From: Bacteroidales bacterium
Lineage (GTDB): Bacteria; Bacteroidota; Bacteroidia; Bacteroidales; UBA1715
NCBI GenBank assembly: GCA_031262005.1
Contig: JAISIO010000036.1
Coordinates: forward strand, 1 to 17,709
Direction: 5' to 3'
DNA length: 17,709 nt
Shown here: in pieces, positions 5,668 to 15,003 of the stretch
Numbering within the stretch: the first letter of the stretch is position 1
Layout of the letters: every line of letters begins with the position of its first letter
The notes under the pieces: model-generated
What the model saw: only the letters and a program-made list of their open reading frames with translations
The model's database searches: none
What the model was told of the DNA's origin: nothing
Made by a program: the position numbers and the translations under genes

Positions 5668-7662
5668 ATGAAAAAAAATTATGCTTTCGCAGCTCTTTTG
5701 TTCTGTGTTACGTGTGGTTTTGCACAAGCGAATACAATAAAAACAGAGGAAAAAGAACCAACAATCATTCTTACTATGAATGACCGACAAATTCCGACCT
5801 CGGACTTTATATGGTTTTATAATAAATATAATTCGTATTTGGAAGATAGTTTACGCCTCAATTACGATGATGCTATGAACTTATTCATAGATTACAAAAT
5901 GAAGATTTTTGAGGCAGAGAAACAACTTTTGGATACCAGCGCACGATTCAAAGATGAGTTTAATATGTATTTGCAAAGCGAGGCAAGAACATTTTTGTAC
6001 CCTCAAACATTCGATGATGCATTTATACAAATGGAGTTCGACCGTCTGAGCAGTGATTATCATATAGAGCATTATTTTGTGAAAAGTTCGCGTTTTGCAG
6101 CTCCGAAAGATACGCTTGCTGCTTACAATAAAGCGTTGAAAATTAAGAAAGATGCTCAGAAAATGGGCGATTTGAATAAAGCAATTGAACTGAATACTCG
6201 ACACGATACCCTTGCTGCAAAAACGAGTAGTGATTTGGGCTATATAACAGCACTTTTATTGCCTTTGTATTATGAAAATGCAGTGTATGCGGCTAAAAAA
6301 GGTGATGTGATTGGTCCTATTGCTTCTGATTATGGGTATTATATTGCTAAAATTGTGGATAAACGCCCTACTTTGGGACAATCGCAGGTCTCTGTGCTGG
6401 TGTTTTATCCTGATGCGCAACAAAGTGATTCTTCGTGGGCAGTAATTAAGCAACGAGCTGATTCGGCGTATGCACATTTACAAGCAGGAAGCGATTTTAA
6501 AACCGTAAGCGATACGTATAACGAGCATCCGCAACTAAAAGCAGATGCAGGCGCAATTGGTTGGATTGACAATTCTATGCGTTTCGACCCGCAATTGAAA
6601 GAACATGTGTTTGCATTGCGCTCGGTGGGTAGTTTTTCGGAGCCGAAAAAATATGATTACGGCTATGTAATTTATTATATAACCGGCTTACAACCGCTTC
6701 CTTCGTTGGAAATGTTCCGAAAATCGGTAACACAAGCACTTAAAAATGACCTTTCTCGCAAAAATTTGGCGCAAAAAGAAATGCTTGCGACACAACGAAA
6801 ACTCTCGAAAATGAAAGTGCATTCGGCACATGTTGAAGAATTTGTACAACAAGTGGATAACTCAATTTTGCTTGGTAAATGGGAAAAGCCCCAATTTGTG
6901 CCCAATAAAGTGTTGTTTACCATTGGCGATAGTACGTACAGTTACAACGATTTTGCCGATTATTTGCAAACAAAACAAAAAAGTAGAAGTGAATCCGATA
7001 AAGGAATTTTGGTGCGCAAACGTTTGGAAGACTATCAAAATTTATTGCTCGAACAGTATGCCATGGCTTTGTTGGCGCAGCAAAACCCGCAATTCATGGC
7101 AATCATGGAGGAATATCATGACGGTATGATTATTTATGAACTGCTCGATAAAGAAGTTTTTTCAAGAGTTACTGCAGATAGCATAGGATTGAATGATTTT
7201 TATACCCAAAATCCGCAATTGTCGATTGCTCCGCAAAGTGTAGAAGTATTACTTTTGACATATACTAACAAAAAAGAAGAAAAGGCAATTGCAAAAGCAT
7301 TGAACAAACCAATAACAAAAGTAGACGCTGCGTTGGCGGCACTACACAAAGCCATGCCAACTATACAAATAGACACGCTGCGTCATTTTAAGGACGATAA
7401 ACTATTCTCCGATATTGACACGTTGCCGTGGGTAAAAGGAACTGCGCATAGAATAGGCGATAATCAAATTTTCTATATAAGCGAAGTTTTTGAGCCATAC
7501 CAAATGAGTTTGGAAGAAAGTAAAGTGCAGCTACTGCCTGCATTTCAAGAATATTTGGAACAGGAACTGATGGCAGATTTGCGTAAAAAATATACCCCCA
7601 TTATACATGAAGAGGTGTTCAACCAAATTAAATTGAAACCTGCCGATACCCAAAGGTTTTAA
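5668..7662 (+). CDS. Periplasmic peptidyl-prolyl isomerase with two parvulin-type domains
   Basis: A 664-residue exported folding factor of the SurA/PpiD type. The ATG at 5668 is chosen because MKKNYAFAALLFCVTCGFAQA is a clean Sec signal peptide and the promoter box lies upstream; extending further back would bury the signal. A helical chaperone-like N-terminal region (about 30-130) is followed by two divergent parvulin repeats. The first (about 131-232) ends DVIGPIASDYGYYIAKIVDKRP. The second (about 236-340) holds AGAIGWID and SFSEPKKYDYGYVIYYITG. The remaining 320 residues are helical with a second substrate-binding-like segment (VLFTIGDSTYSYNDFADYL). It should act on outer-membrane or secreted proteins in the periplasm. 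The lipoprotein gene follows after 40 bases. Both parvulin domains are diverged, so catalytic activity may be weak and chaperone action dominant. Confidence 0.88.
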   Translation: MKKNYAFAALLFCVTCGFAQANTIKTEEKEPTIILTMNDRQIPTSDFIWFYNKYNSYLEDSLRLNYDDAMNLFIDYKMKIFEAEKQLLDTSARFKDEFNMYLQSEARTFLYPQTFDDAFIQMEFDRLSSDYHIEHYFVKSSRFAAPKDTLAAYNKALKIKKDAQKMGDLNKAIELNTRHDTLAAKTSSDLGYITALLLPLYYENAVYAAKKGDVIGPIASDYGYYIAKIVDKRPTLGQSQVSVLVFYPDAQQSDSSWAVIKQRADSAYAHLQAGSDFKTVSDTYNEHPQLKADAGAIGWIDNSMRFDPQLKEHVFALRSVGSFSEPKKYDYGYVIYYITGLQPLPSLEMFRKSVTQALKNDLSRKNLAQKEMLATQRKLSKMKVHSAHVEEFVQQVDNSILLGKWEKPQFVPNKVLFTIGDSTYSYNDFADYLQTKQKSRSESDKGILVRKRLEDYQNLLLEQYAMALLAQQNPQFMAIMEEYHDGMIIYELLDKEVFSRVTADSIGLNDFYTQNPQLSIAPQSVEVLLLTYTNKKEEKAIAKALNKPITKVDAALAALHKAMPTIQIDTLRHFKDDKLFSDIDTLPWVKGTAHRIGDNQIFYISEVFEPYQMSLEESKVQLLPAFQEYLEQELMADLRKKYTPIIHEEVFNQIKLKPADTQRF

Positions 7663-7702
7663 CTACTATTTCGAAAATATATACTGAATATCTGAAATAT
7701 CA

Positions 7703-8542
7703 ATGAAGCAAATAACATTCTTTCTATCAGTAGTTTGCGTAGCGTTCGCCGCTTGTTCCGAAAAGGCGGAAGATGATGCAAATATTGTAGCTCGCTTTGG
7801 TAAAACATACTTATATAAAGACTATGTTCTCCAACAAATCCCATCTCATGCAACTGCTGCTGATAGTGTAGAATTTATAGAAAACTATATTAAAGCGTGG
7901 GGAATGCGTAATGCGCTCTATGAAATGGCGGAAAACAACGTGAGCTACAAAAATAATGAAATAGAGGAGCAGGTACAGCGATTTCGCACCGAGTTGTATA
8001 TTGATAAATATGAAGAATTATTTACGCAGCAAAAATTAGATACTATCATTACAATTGCGCAGTTAGATACGTATTATGTTACTCATAAAGCCGAATTTAT
8101 ACTACAATACGATGTGGTAAAACCACTGTTCATTGTCCTGCCCAAACAGTATGTAACACCGCAGCTTCGCAGGAGTTTTATGACAAATGATATTGACAAT
8201 TTAGACCAATTGAAAGATGTGTGTTATAAATATTCCACGAAATTCTATTTAGATGAGAAATGGGTTATTCTCAATCAATTGCAACAAGAAGTGCCGAAAC
8301 AGATAAGCACACAAGAATTGCTTAATCCGCGAGGATTAATTGTTGATTTTGAAGATAATGTATATTTTATAAAAATAAGCAAACACATTCAGGCAGGCAA
8401 TCCTTCGCCTCGCGAAATGGTGTATGAAAAAATCGCCAATAATATACTTTATAAACGTAAAATAGAATTGCTTAATACTATGAGAACCAGAGTGTTTCAA
8501 GATGCTGTGCGGAAAGGGGAGTTTGATGTGTTTTATAAATAA
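7703..8542 (+). CDS. Lipoprotein related to SurA-like chaperones, no parvulin domain seen
   Basis: A 279-residue lipoprotein. The signal ends FAAC with the lipidated cysteine at residue 18; the -3 residue is Phe, slightly unusual for a lipobox. The mature protein starts CSEKAEDD, acidic close to the lipid, a feature that in some Bacteroidota favours surface display; here that is only a possibility. NIVARFGKTYLYKDYVL (28-44) resembles the opening strand-and-helix of SurA/PpiD N-terminal domains, and the rest is helical with charged amphipathic repeats. I could not find the parvulin pattern (a G-G/L-G-W segment with a later GYHI/GYVI strand). The protein is therefore probably a chaperone or assembly partner rather than an isomerase. 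It lies 40 bases after the isomerase gene, which supports a joint role. Confidence 0.72.
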   Translation: MKQITFFLSVVCVAFAACSEKAEDDANIVARFGKTYLYKDYVLQQIPSHATAADSVEFIENYIKAWGMRNALYEMAENNVSYKNNEIEEQVQRFRTELYIDKYEELFTQQKLDTIITIAQLDTYYVTHKAEFILQYDVVKPLFIVLPKQYVTPQLRRSFMTNDIDNLDQLKDVCYKYSTKFYLDEKWVILNQLQQEVPKQISTQELLNPRGLIVDFEDNVYFIKISKHIQAGNPSPREMVYEKIANNILYKRKIELLNTMRTRVFQDAVRKGEFDVFYK

Positions 8543-8616
8543 CATATCAAATGTTTCGACCTAAAAAATAAATAATTTTTAACCCAATAATAGCAACATC
8601 TAAACCCCACAAAACC

Positions 8617-11600
8617 ATGAAAAAACTATCTGTGTTCTTACGATTCTGTATCATTGCAATCATTGTAATCTCATTTTCACTACCTGCTTTTGCTCAAAAG
8701 CAAAAACAGGTAAAACAACACAACCCGTATGGAAAAATACTAACCGAACAAGAAAAGCAGACAAAACGGGATAGTATAGTTAATTATTCTGATTATATTG
8801 TTCGTGGTAAAACGACTACAATGTATTTTTTTAGAGATATGAATAATGATGTATATGAAATACACGGACTTAATGTTTTTGAAGTTTTGCGCGGACCAAA
8901 GGAATGGACAGGTAAAAATATTTATACGATTCACAAATCGAGACAAGTTAAATATGTTCCCGAAATGCCTATAAACGAACGGTTTCAAGTGGCTAATTAT
9001 ATAACTCCTATGTATAGTGAAGAAATTTCGAATGGATTCTTTTTCTTAAAAAAAAATAGCCTCAATATTGAGCCTTATTTAAAAGATACGTCATTTTTAT
9101 ATAAACATCTAACTATTTATGGTAGAGACGATAATATGCCTATTGATATGGGTACTTCTACGTATTACAAAATTAATGAACCCGATAGAATTTTGTGCGA
9201 ATACACATCTAATTTAGTGGAAGGGATACGTCCTAATGAATATCCTAACAATTTTACTTACACAGGTTTATATCAAAAAGAATTTGGCGATATATATGGA
9301 ATATATAGATTTCTATTGCCTTACGGTAATATTTATGTAGAACCCAAAATTCAAGAACTACTTGATAAAGAAAAGCAGACAAATCATTTGTTGATAGATT
9401 CAACAAACGCAAAAAAAAAAGTAACACCCGAAGAAAAAGAGGAGTTTGATTTATGGTTGCGAGGTGGTCGCCCGAATATTCCACACCGCTCTCGTTTAAA
9501 AAGTACCGACAACCCTGTAGTTAATTGTGAATTTTATGCCGACTACCAGCATATAGTAAAAGACGGCAGTACGTGGTATTATGAATTTGATTTGTCTATA
9601 CGCTATAACAGTAATGATGTGTCGGTAGTGTACCCCGATAATATACTGCTTTATTTTGCTTATAACCCCTTAGCTTTTGGTAATAATATTGTGGATCAGG
9701 GTAAAATGACTTGTATAGCGAACAATACTGTGTTCGATTCAAGCGACTATGCATTACAGTGGCGTGACCATATAAGTAATAACGATCAAGCTCTGATAAA
9801 CTTATCGCCCGTATATACTATGCAAGGGAGTGAAATAACCTACAATAGAACGGCTATACCAGTTGGCGAAAAAGTAAATATTTGTAAGGTTCGTATAGAA
9901 TTTCCCGATTCGGTTTTAAATTCATCAAATCAAGAAAAGCGCAAGGTACGCATACGAGAGCTTTGGGATCAACTTGATTGGAATTTTAATCATTGGTCAG
10001 ATGCGCAAAATTGTTTTGATTGTTGGTACATAATGAATGAAACTACTTTCTTATTGAACAATAGTTATACGCTTGGTGAAATAAACATAACTAATGTTAC
10101 AGCGGCAGATGGTGGTAGTATTACCGGTGGTACGGGTTGTCGTGTTGCCATACAAGGTAGCGGTTTTTTGAATAATGATATTCTGGCAGATTTTGAGGAA
10201 ACTCCGGCTATTTTTATGCCTTGTCCTGATACGGCAAATGCTGCTGGAGTACACCCTTATATTCCTATAGATAAGAATGATATAGAATTGTGGAGCGATA
10301 CACTTATATTATTTATTATGCCATCAATTGCGTATGGTGTTGCTGAAAATACAAAATTACGAAATAAAGGTATAGGTAGTGGTAAACTGAAAGTACATAA
10401 TCAAGTTGGTCGTGAAAAACCGTATGCACATGAGACATCTGTCGAATATTCGATATTAAATACTTATAGTAGTACAGATGAACTAAATCAAGTTTTACTG
10501 GATAAAAAACAAGTTTATTGGGTGCGTCGCAATTGTAACGAACAAATACTTTTTACCGCTCACAATGCGCTCACGACAAAACATATTGGACTTATGGAAG
10601 AAGCGTTCGCCACGTGGAATGCTGCCTTGGGATTTCAGTTTTTTGCTTTTAAACGTGATGCTAATGGAAATGTAGCTCGTTCATCGATAGAAAGTGTTAA
10701 TGATACCATTAATAGTATCTATTATGTGTACGATGGTACTAGTAATGCTCTTGGTGCAGTAACAAGTTTGGCACCAATGTATTTACAAATATGTAACGAT
10801 AATAAAGTCTTTACGCAAATAGATTTTTATTTAAATAGATATAAACTTGATTATGCTACTACACCGCTCAGTAATGCCGAGATCAAACGTGTAATAATGC
10901 ATGAGTTAGGGCATGGATTAGGTTTATGGCATTGTATTAATAAAGATGATTTAATGTATTTTACCCTGTCCTCTGCGAATACAATTACAGAATCGGCACG
11001 CAATGGTGCGCTATATATATTTGAAAGCAGCAAAGCACAAACATGGTCGCCAACCTGTACTAATGTTGAGGTTTTTGGTAGTTCCACAACTTCCTGCTCA
11101 CCACAAACTCCTGCCTATATAAAGGCAACCGGAGCATCGAAAACTGAAATTCAAGTAGAGTGGTTACCGAATCCATTAGCCACATCGTACACCATACAAT
11201 GGAGTTCTGCTTCTAATATGAGCAATCCGCAAACAATTACCATTAACGATAAAAATCAACATTCGTATACACATACGGGACTTACACAGAACACAAATTA
11301 TTATTATCGCATACGTTCCAATAGAGCGGGAAGTTCTTCGGCATATTCATACATTGCAAACGGAAAGACAAAATTAATTTCGTTTTCAAACACCCTCAAA
11401 ACTATTTCGGTTGAAAATACTGGTAGCGAAGGAATTGAGATTCAATGGAACGACACCGATACCACCACAAGCAATAAGCAGTATATATTGGAACGAAAAG
11501 AAGAGTCTTCGGGTGGTTTGAAATCAGGTGGTGATTATGAAATAATAGCCGTGTTGGAAGCCGCAGAACGAAATTATTTCGATTATGCCGTGGAAGATGG

Positions 11601-13212
11601 TAAAATATACACATATCGAATAAAAACAGTAACCTCTACTGGCGTCTCGGAATATTCAAGCCGGGCAGAAGGAAGTTTAGGAGAATATAACCAACATAGT
11701 GTTGTAATGCCTATACAACGTAGTGCTTTGTTATACAACAATACTCTTCCGGCACAGACAAATACTGTAAACACCAATTACGCTAATTATCCGACCTTAG
11801 AAGCATGGCGTTGGACACATTCGGGCTATCAAACCTTTAAACGAACAGTGTTTGATTTTGATTTGAGCAGTATTCCTTCCGATGCCATAATTACCGAAGC
11901 TGTCTTGGAGTTGAAAGGGGCAGATCACATGAATAATGTTACCGAGAATAACTCAACAACATATAAAAGTAATGCAAGTTGGTTGGAATTAATTACCGAA
12001 GAGTGGGACGAAAATCAAGTAACATGGAATACCCAACCGGCATCAAGTCCTGTGTATAGGGTTGCTCTTGCCAATGCAAACTCGGCATACGAAAATTACA
12101 ATGTTGATATTTCTTCTTTAATTGATAGAATGATTAAAGATTCAGCAAATACTCATGGTTTGATGTTTAAATTGCAAAATGAAATAATTTATGCCCGTAT
12201 GTTTTTTGGCGCATCAACTCATGCCACCGATAGTTTGCACCCTGTGTTACGGCTAAAATATGTAACTGTTCCGGAGCAAACGGTACAGATAAATCTTCAG
12301 AACAACGCAATAGTGGCTCAAAGTGCTCACCCGAATAGTGCAGGAAATGAGCATAGCTATTATGGCGATAACGAATTGATTTATGCTGAAAGATGGACAA
12401 ATCAAGGGTATGTAACTACAGTACGAGGATTAATGAATTTTGATTTGGAACATATTCCCTCAACGGCAACTATTACGAGTGCTCGTTTAAATTTATATTC
12501 TACTTCTCAGCATTTTAGTACCTTATCTACAGGAAATTCCGGCTATAAATCGAATGCGTGTTACTTGAAACGTATAACAACCCCTTGGAACGCAAATGCT
12601 GTAACATGGAACTCTCAACCGACAACAACTACGAGTAATCAAGTTACTTTTGCACAATCAACAGCATCTTCGCAAGATTATTGTAATATAAATGTTGATA
12701 ATCTTGTGCAGGATATGCTTAATAACCCCAATAGCTCATTTGGTGTTATGTTGCGATTGCAAAATGAGGTGCATTATGCTCGAATGACTTTTGCTTCTGC
12801 CAAACACCATAATACGGCATTACACCCAAATCTTACCGTAAAATATAAGGTGTATCCTGCATCGTTAAAATCATATATTGAGCCAACTATCGCAAAAGAC
12901 TATAATTCGACAAGAGATATGCAAGTGAAAACAGAAAGAGAATTTATAGATTCTCTTATGCGTACAGAATTAATTATAGCTCCAAATCCAACAAAAGATC
13001 TTAGTACTATTAGTTGCAATAGTATAAACGATGAAATACAAAATATTAGGATTTACAATTCCTCAGCACAATTGATAGACCAAATTACAGTGCCGGAAAA
13101 TAATTCAACAACTATCAAAGTAGATTTTACTAAATATTCTAAGGGAATATACATTGTAATTGTTCAAACACGAAAAGGAAAAACCCTTTCTGAGAGAATT
13201 GTATATAATTAA
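8617..13212 (+). CDS. Type IX-secreted multidomain metzincin protease
   Basis: A 1531-residue secreted protein, predicted to be a zinc endopeptidase on the cell surface or outside the cell. A Sec signal (MKKLSVFLRF to AFAQ, about 1-27) starts it. A long N-terminal region of unknown type runs to about 490 and a TIG-like segment (about 491-620) follows. The matrixin-like catalytic domain (about 625-820) has the zinc site HELGHGLGLWH at 762-772 (H762, H766, H772, catalytic E763) and a Met-turn at DDLMY (M780). Next come two fibronectin III-like domains (about 831-919 and 928-1021). Two tandem DNRLRE/CBM96-like domains (about 1030-1216 and 1224-1414) share the patterns FDL..IPS, TWN.QP and LQNE..YAR. 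The C-terminal 80 residues, from IIAPNPTKD to the last TLSERIVYN, are a type A T9SS sorting domain, removed on export. The substrate is unknown. It lies between the chaperone genes. Confidence 0.9.
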   Translation: MKKLSVFLRFCIIAIIVISFSLPAFAQKQKQVKQHNPYGKILTEQEKQTKRDSIVNYSDYIVRGKTTTMYFFRDMNNDVYEIHGLNVFEVLRGPKEWTGKNIYTIHKSRQVKYVPEMPINERFQVANYITPMYSEEISNGFFFLKKNSLNIEPYLKDTSFLYKHLTIYGRDDNMPIDMGTSTYYKINEPDRILCEYTSNLVEGIRPNEYPNNFTYTGLYQKEFGDIYGIYRFLLPYGNIYVEPKIQELLDKEKQTNHLLIDSTNAKKKVTPEEKEEFDLWLRGGRPNIPHRSRLKSTDNPVVNCEFYADYQHIVKDGSTWYYEFDLSIRYNSNDVSVVYPDNILLYFAYNPLAFGNNIVDQGKMTCIANNTVFDSSDYALQWRDHISNNDQALINLSPVYTMQGSEITYNRTAIPVGEKVNICKVRIEFPDSVLNSSNQEKRKVRIRELWDQLDWNFNHWSDAQNCFDCWYIMNETTFLLNNSYTLGEINITNVTAADGGSITGGTGCRVAIQGSGFLNNDILADFEETPAIFMPCPDTANAAGVHPYIPIDKNDIELWSDTLILFIMPSIAYGVAENTKLRNKGIGSGKLKVHNQVGREKPYAHETSVEYSILNTYSSTDELNQVLLDKKQVYWVRRNCNEQILFTAHNALTTKHIGLMEEAFATWNAALGFQFFAFKRDANGNVARSSIESVNDTINSIYYVYDGTSNALGAVTSLAPMYLQICNDNKVFTQIDFYLNRYKLDYATTPLSNAEIKRVIMHELGHGLGLWHCINKDDLMYFTLSSANTITESARNGALYIFESSKAQTWSPTCTNVEVFGSSTTSCSPQTPAYIKATGASKTEIQVEWLPNPLATSYTIQWSSASNMSNPQTITINDKNQHSYTHTGLTQNTNYYYRIRSNRAGSSSAYSYIANGKTKLISFSNTLKTISVENTGSEGIEIQWNDTDTTTSNKQYILERKEESSGGLKSGGDYEIIAVLEAAERNYFDYAVEDGKIYTYRIKTVTSTGVSEYSSRAEGSLGEYNQHSVVMPIQRSALLYNNTLPAQTNTVNTNYANYPTLEAWRWTHSGYQTFKRTVFDFDLSSIPSDAIITEAVLELKGADHMNNVTENNSTTYKSNASWLELITEEWDENQVTWNTQPASSPVYRVALANANSAYENYNVDISSLIDRMIKDSANTHGLMFKLQNEIIYARMFFGASTHATDSLHPVLRLKYVTVPEQTVQINLQNNAIVAQSAHPNSAGNEHSYYGDNELIYAERWTNQGYVTTVRGLMNFDLEHIPSTATITSARLNLYSTSQHFSTLSTGNSGYKSNACYLKRITTPWNANAVTWNSQPTTTTSNQVTFAQSTASSQDYCNINVDNLVQDMLNNPNSSFGVMLRLQNEVHYARMTFASAKHHNTALHPNLTVKYKVYPASLKSYIEPTIAKDYNSTRDMQVKTEREFIDSLMRTELIIAPNPTKDLSTISCNSINDEIQNIRIYNSSAQLIDQITVPENNSTTIKVDFTKYSKGIYIVIVQTRKGKTLSERIVYN

Positions 13213-13239
13213 TAACTATAATTGCAAAAAAATAAAAAT

Positions 13240-14577
13240 ATGAAGAAAATCATCCTTGTACTCCTGTGCTTTGTGGCTGCAACCCTGAAAATTTCGGCGC
13301 AAGAGCGCATAGTGTTAGACCAAGTAATTGCCGTAGTGGGCGACGAAATGATTAAAAAATCGGACATTGACAATCAAATGTATCAAATACAAGTGCTTTC
13401 GGGAGGGAAAACTCAAACTTCTGCTTGCGATTTGTTTGAAGAATTGTTGATACAAAAACTTTTGCTTCATCAGGCAGTACTTGATAGTGTAACGGTGAAC
13501 GATGCGGAAGTTGAGAGCGAAATCAATCGTAGAGTAACCATGTTTACCGGCGACGACGGTTTGGCTAAATTCGAAGCAATGTATGGCAAATCGGAACTTG
13601 AAATTCGTGCCGATTGGAAACCGCTTATTCGAGACCAAATTATGGCGCAGCGAGTGCAAAACTCTATTGTCGGGTCAATCGAAATTTCACCCACCGAAGT
13701 TAAGAAGTTCGCAGCCTCATTGCCTGTCGACAGTTTTCCTATGGTTCCTGCAAGTTATGGATATGCCGAAATAGTGTTCAAAGCAAAAATCAATGCTGAA
13801 GAAGACGCCGAATTGCGCAAAAAACTCGAAGATATTCGTCTGCGTGCACTGAATGGCGAAAGTTTTGCAAAATTGGCAGTGCTCTATAGCGACGATACCG
13901 AGAGTGCAAAACAAGGCGGACTGTTGGGCGACTACGTTTCGCGTGGCGATTTGGTTCCGGAATTTTCAGCAGTGGCATTTCGTTTGAAAGAAGGTGAAAT
14001 TTCGCGTGTGGTGAAAACTAATTTTGGCTATCACATTATACAAATGGTGGAAATAAAAGGCGATAAAATAAAAGTGCGTCATATATTACTTCGTCCAAAA
14101 GCTACTCCTGTTGCCATGCAAGAACTAATGCAACGCGCCGATAGCGTGTATCACAAAATAAAAATCGATTCGCTGACATTTGAACAAGCGGTACAGCAAT
14201 TTTCAAGCGAAAGTAAATCAAAATACAATGCGGGACGTGTGATGAATCCTTACACCGGTACTCCGCAGTTTGAAGCTACAATGCTGGAACCGACTATTCT
14301 CTACACCTTGCGCAAAATGCAGGTGGGCGACATTAGCGAACCAATATTGAGCTACGATGAAACAGGAACACAAGTATATAAAATTGTGAAACTAACCAAC
14401 GTTACTCCTGAACATAAAGCGACCCTGCAAACCGATTATTCGCTTATAAAAGAAATGGCTTTGAATAACAAACGCAATGAAACATTTACGCAGTGGTTGG
14501 CTCAAAAACAACAACAAACATTTATAAAAATACCCGAATCGGAATTTAAAAAATGCAAATTTAAGCAGTTAAAATAG
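13240..14577 (+). CDS. surA: SurA-type periplasmic chaperone and peptidyl-prolyl isomerase
   Basis: A 445-residue periplasmic protein that escorts unfolded outer-membrane proteins to the BAM machinery and can isomerise X-Pro bonds. The signal peptide is MKKIILVLLC...KISAQ (cleavage after about 20). The SurA N-terminal domain follows, opening IVLDQVIAVVGDEMIKKSDID (24-44), a very typical sequence. The first parvulin domain (about 170-272) holds QGGLLGDYVSRGDLVPEFS and TNFGYHIIQMVEIK. The second (about 280-386) begins KVRHILLRPK. The ATG at 13240 is preferred to a TTG at 13222 because it gives the clean signal peptide. It lies 27 bases after the protease gene, in the same direction. Function is well supported by family similarity. 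Confidence 0.94.
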   Translation: MKKIILVLLCFVAATLKISAQERIVLDQVIAVVGDEMIKKSDIDNQMYQIQVLSGGKTQTSACDLFEELLIQKLLLHQAVLDSVTVNDAEVESEINRRVTMFTGDDGLAKFEAMYGKSELEIRADWKPLIRDQIMAQRVQNSIVGSIEISPTEVKKFAASLPVDSFPMVPASYGYAEIVFKAKINAEEDAELRKKLEDIRLRALNGESFAKLAVLYSDDTESAKQGGLLGDYVSRGDLVPEFSAVAFRLKEGEISRVVKTNFGYHIIQMVEIKGDKIKVRHILLRPKATPVAMQELMQRADSVYHKIKIDSLTFEQAVQQFSSESKSKYNAGRVMNPYTGTPQFEATMLEPTILYTLRKMQVGDISEPILSYDETGTQVYKIVKLTNVTPEHKATLQTDYSLIKEMALNNKRNETFTQWLAQKQQQTFIKIPESEFKKCKFKQLK

Positions 14578-14584
14578 CGAATAG

Positions 14585-14634
14585 AGAGTAGTGATTAATG
14601 GTTAATGATTAATTACTCTATACTCTAATCACTA
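14585..14634. repeat. Imperfect inverted repeat between surA and the DUF3467 gene
   Basis: TAGTGATTA (14589-14597) is matched by its exact complement TAATCACTA (14626-14634), and AGAGTA (14585-14590) by TACTCT (14614-14619, again at 14621-14626). Between them GATTAATGGTTAATGATTAATTA is a low-complexity stretch. It could form a weak hairpin but has no following T-run, so it is not a convincing terminator. It may be a simple AT-rich intergenic repeat. Confidence 0.5.
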
Positions 14635-14647
14635 AATTCTAAAAGCA

Positions 14648-14959
14648 ATGGAAGATAAACAGATAAACATAGAATTGACCGAAGAAATAGCGCAAGGTGT
14701 GTATTCCAATTTAGCAATCATTACCCATTCAAGTTCGGAATTTGTATTGGATTTTATACGAATGATGCCCGGTTTGCCCAAAGCTAAAGTGCAGTCGCGC
14801 ATTGTGATAACTCCCGAACATACAAAAAAACTATTCCTTGCATTGCAGGAAAATATAGCAAAGTATGAAGCGCAATACGGTACAATAAAAATTGCTAACG
14901 GAAGCGTTCCTCCAACTCCTATTCCATTGAATTTCGGCGCAGGCACGGCGCAGGCATAA
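14648..14959 (+). CDS. DUF3467 family protein
   Basis: A small cytoplasmic protein of 103 residues, with no signal peptide. The sequence pattern matches DUF3467: an acidic start, INIELTEEIAQGVYSNLAII (residues 6-25), then HSSSEFVLDFIRMMPG (27-42), the run KVQSRIVITPEHTKKL (47-62) and a C-terminal LQENIAKYEAQYGTI. The order of elements and the total length agree with the family, whose biochemical role is unknown. It follows surA by 70 bases and precedes the ComEC-type gene by 44, in the same direction, so it may be part of the same transcript. No functional partner is evident. The C-terminal tail is Pro/Gly/Ala-rich and probably disordered. Confidence 0.9.
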   Translation: MEDKQINIELTEEIAQGVYSNLAIITHSSSEFVLDFIRMMPGLPKAKVQSRIVITPEHTKKLFLALQENIAKYEAQYGTIKIANGSVPPTPIPLNFGAGTAQA

Positions 14960-15003
14960 TTACCCGCAGGGGCAAATCCCGAACGATACAAAAACGACTT
15001 ATT

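Noticed and set aside
14585..14634. Intrinsic terminator after surA
   Set aside because: The inverted repeat is AT-rich with a long loop and lacks a T-run on either strand.
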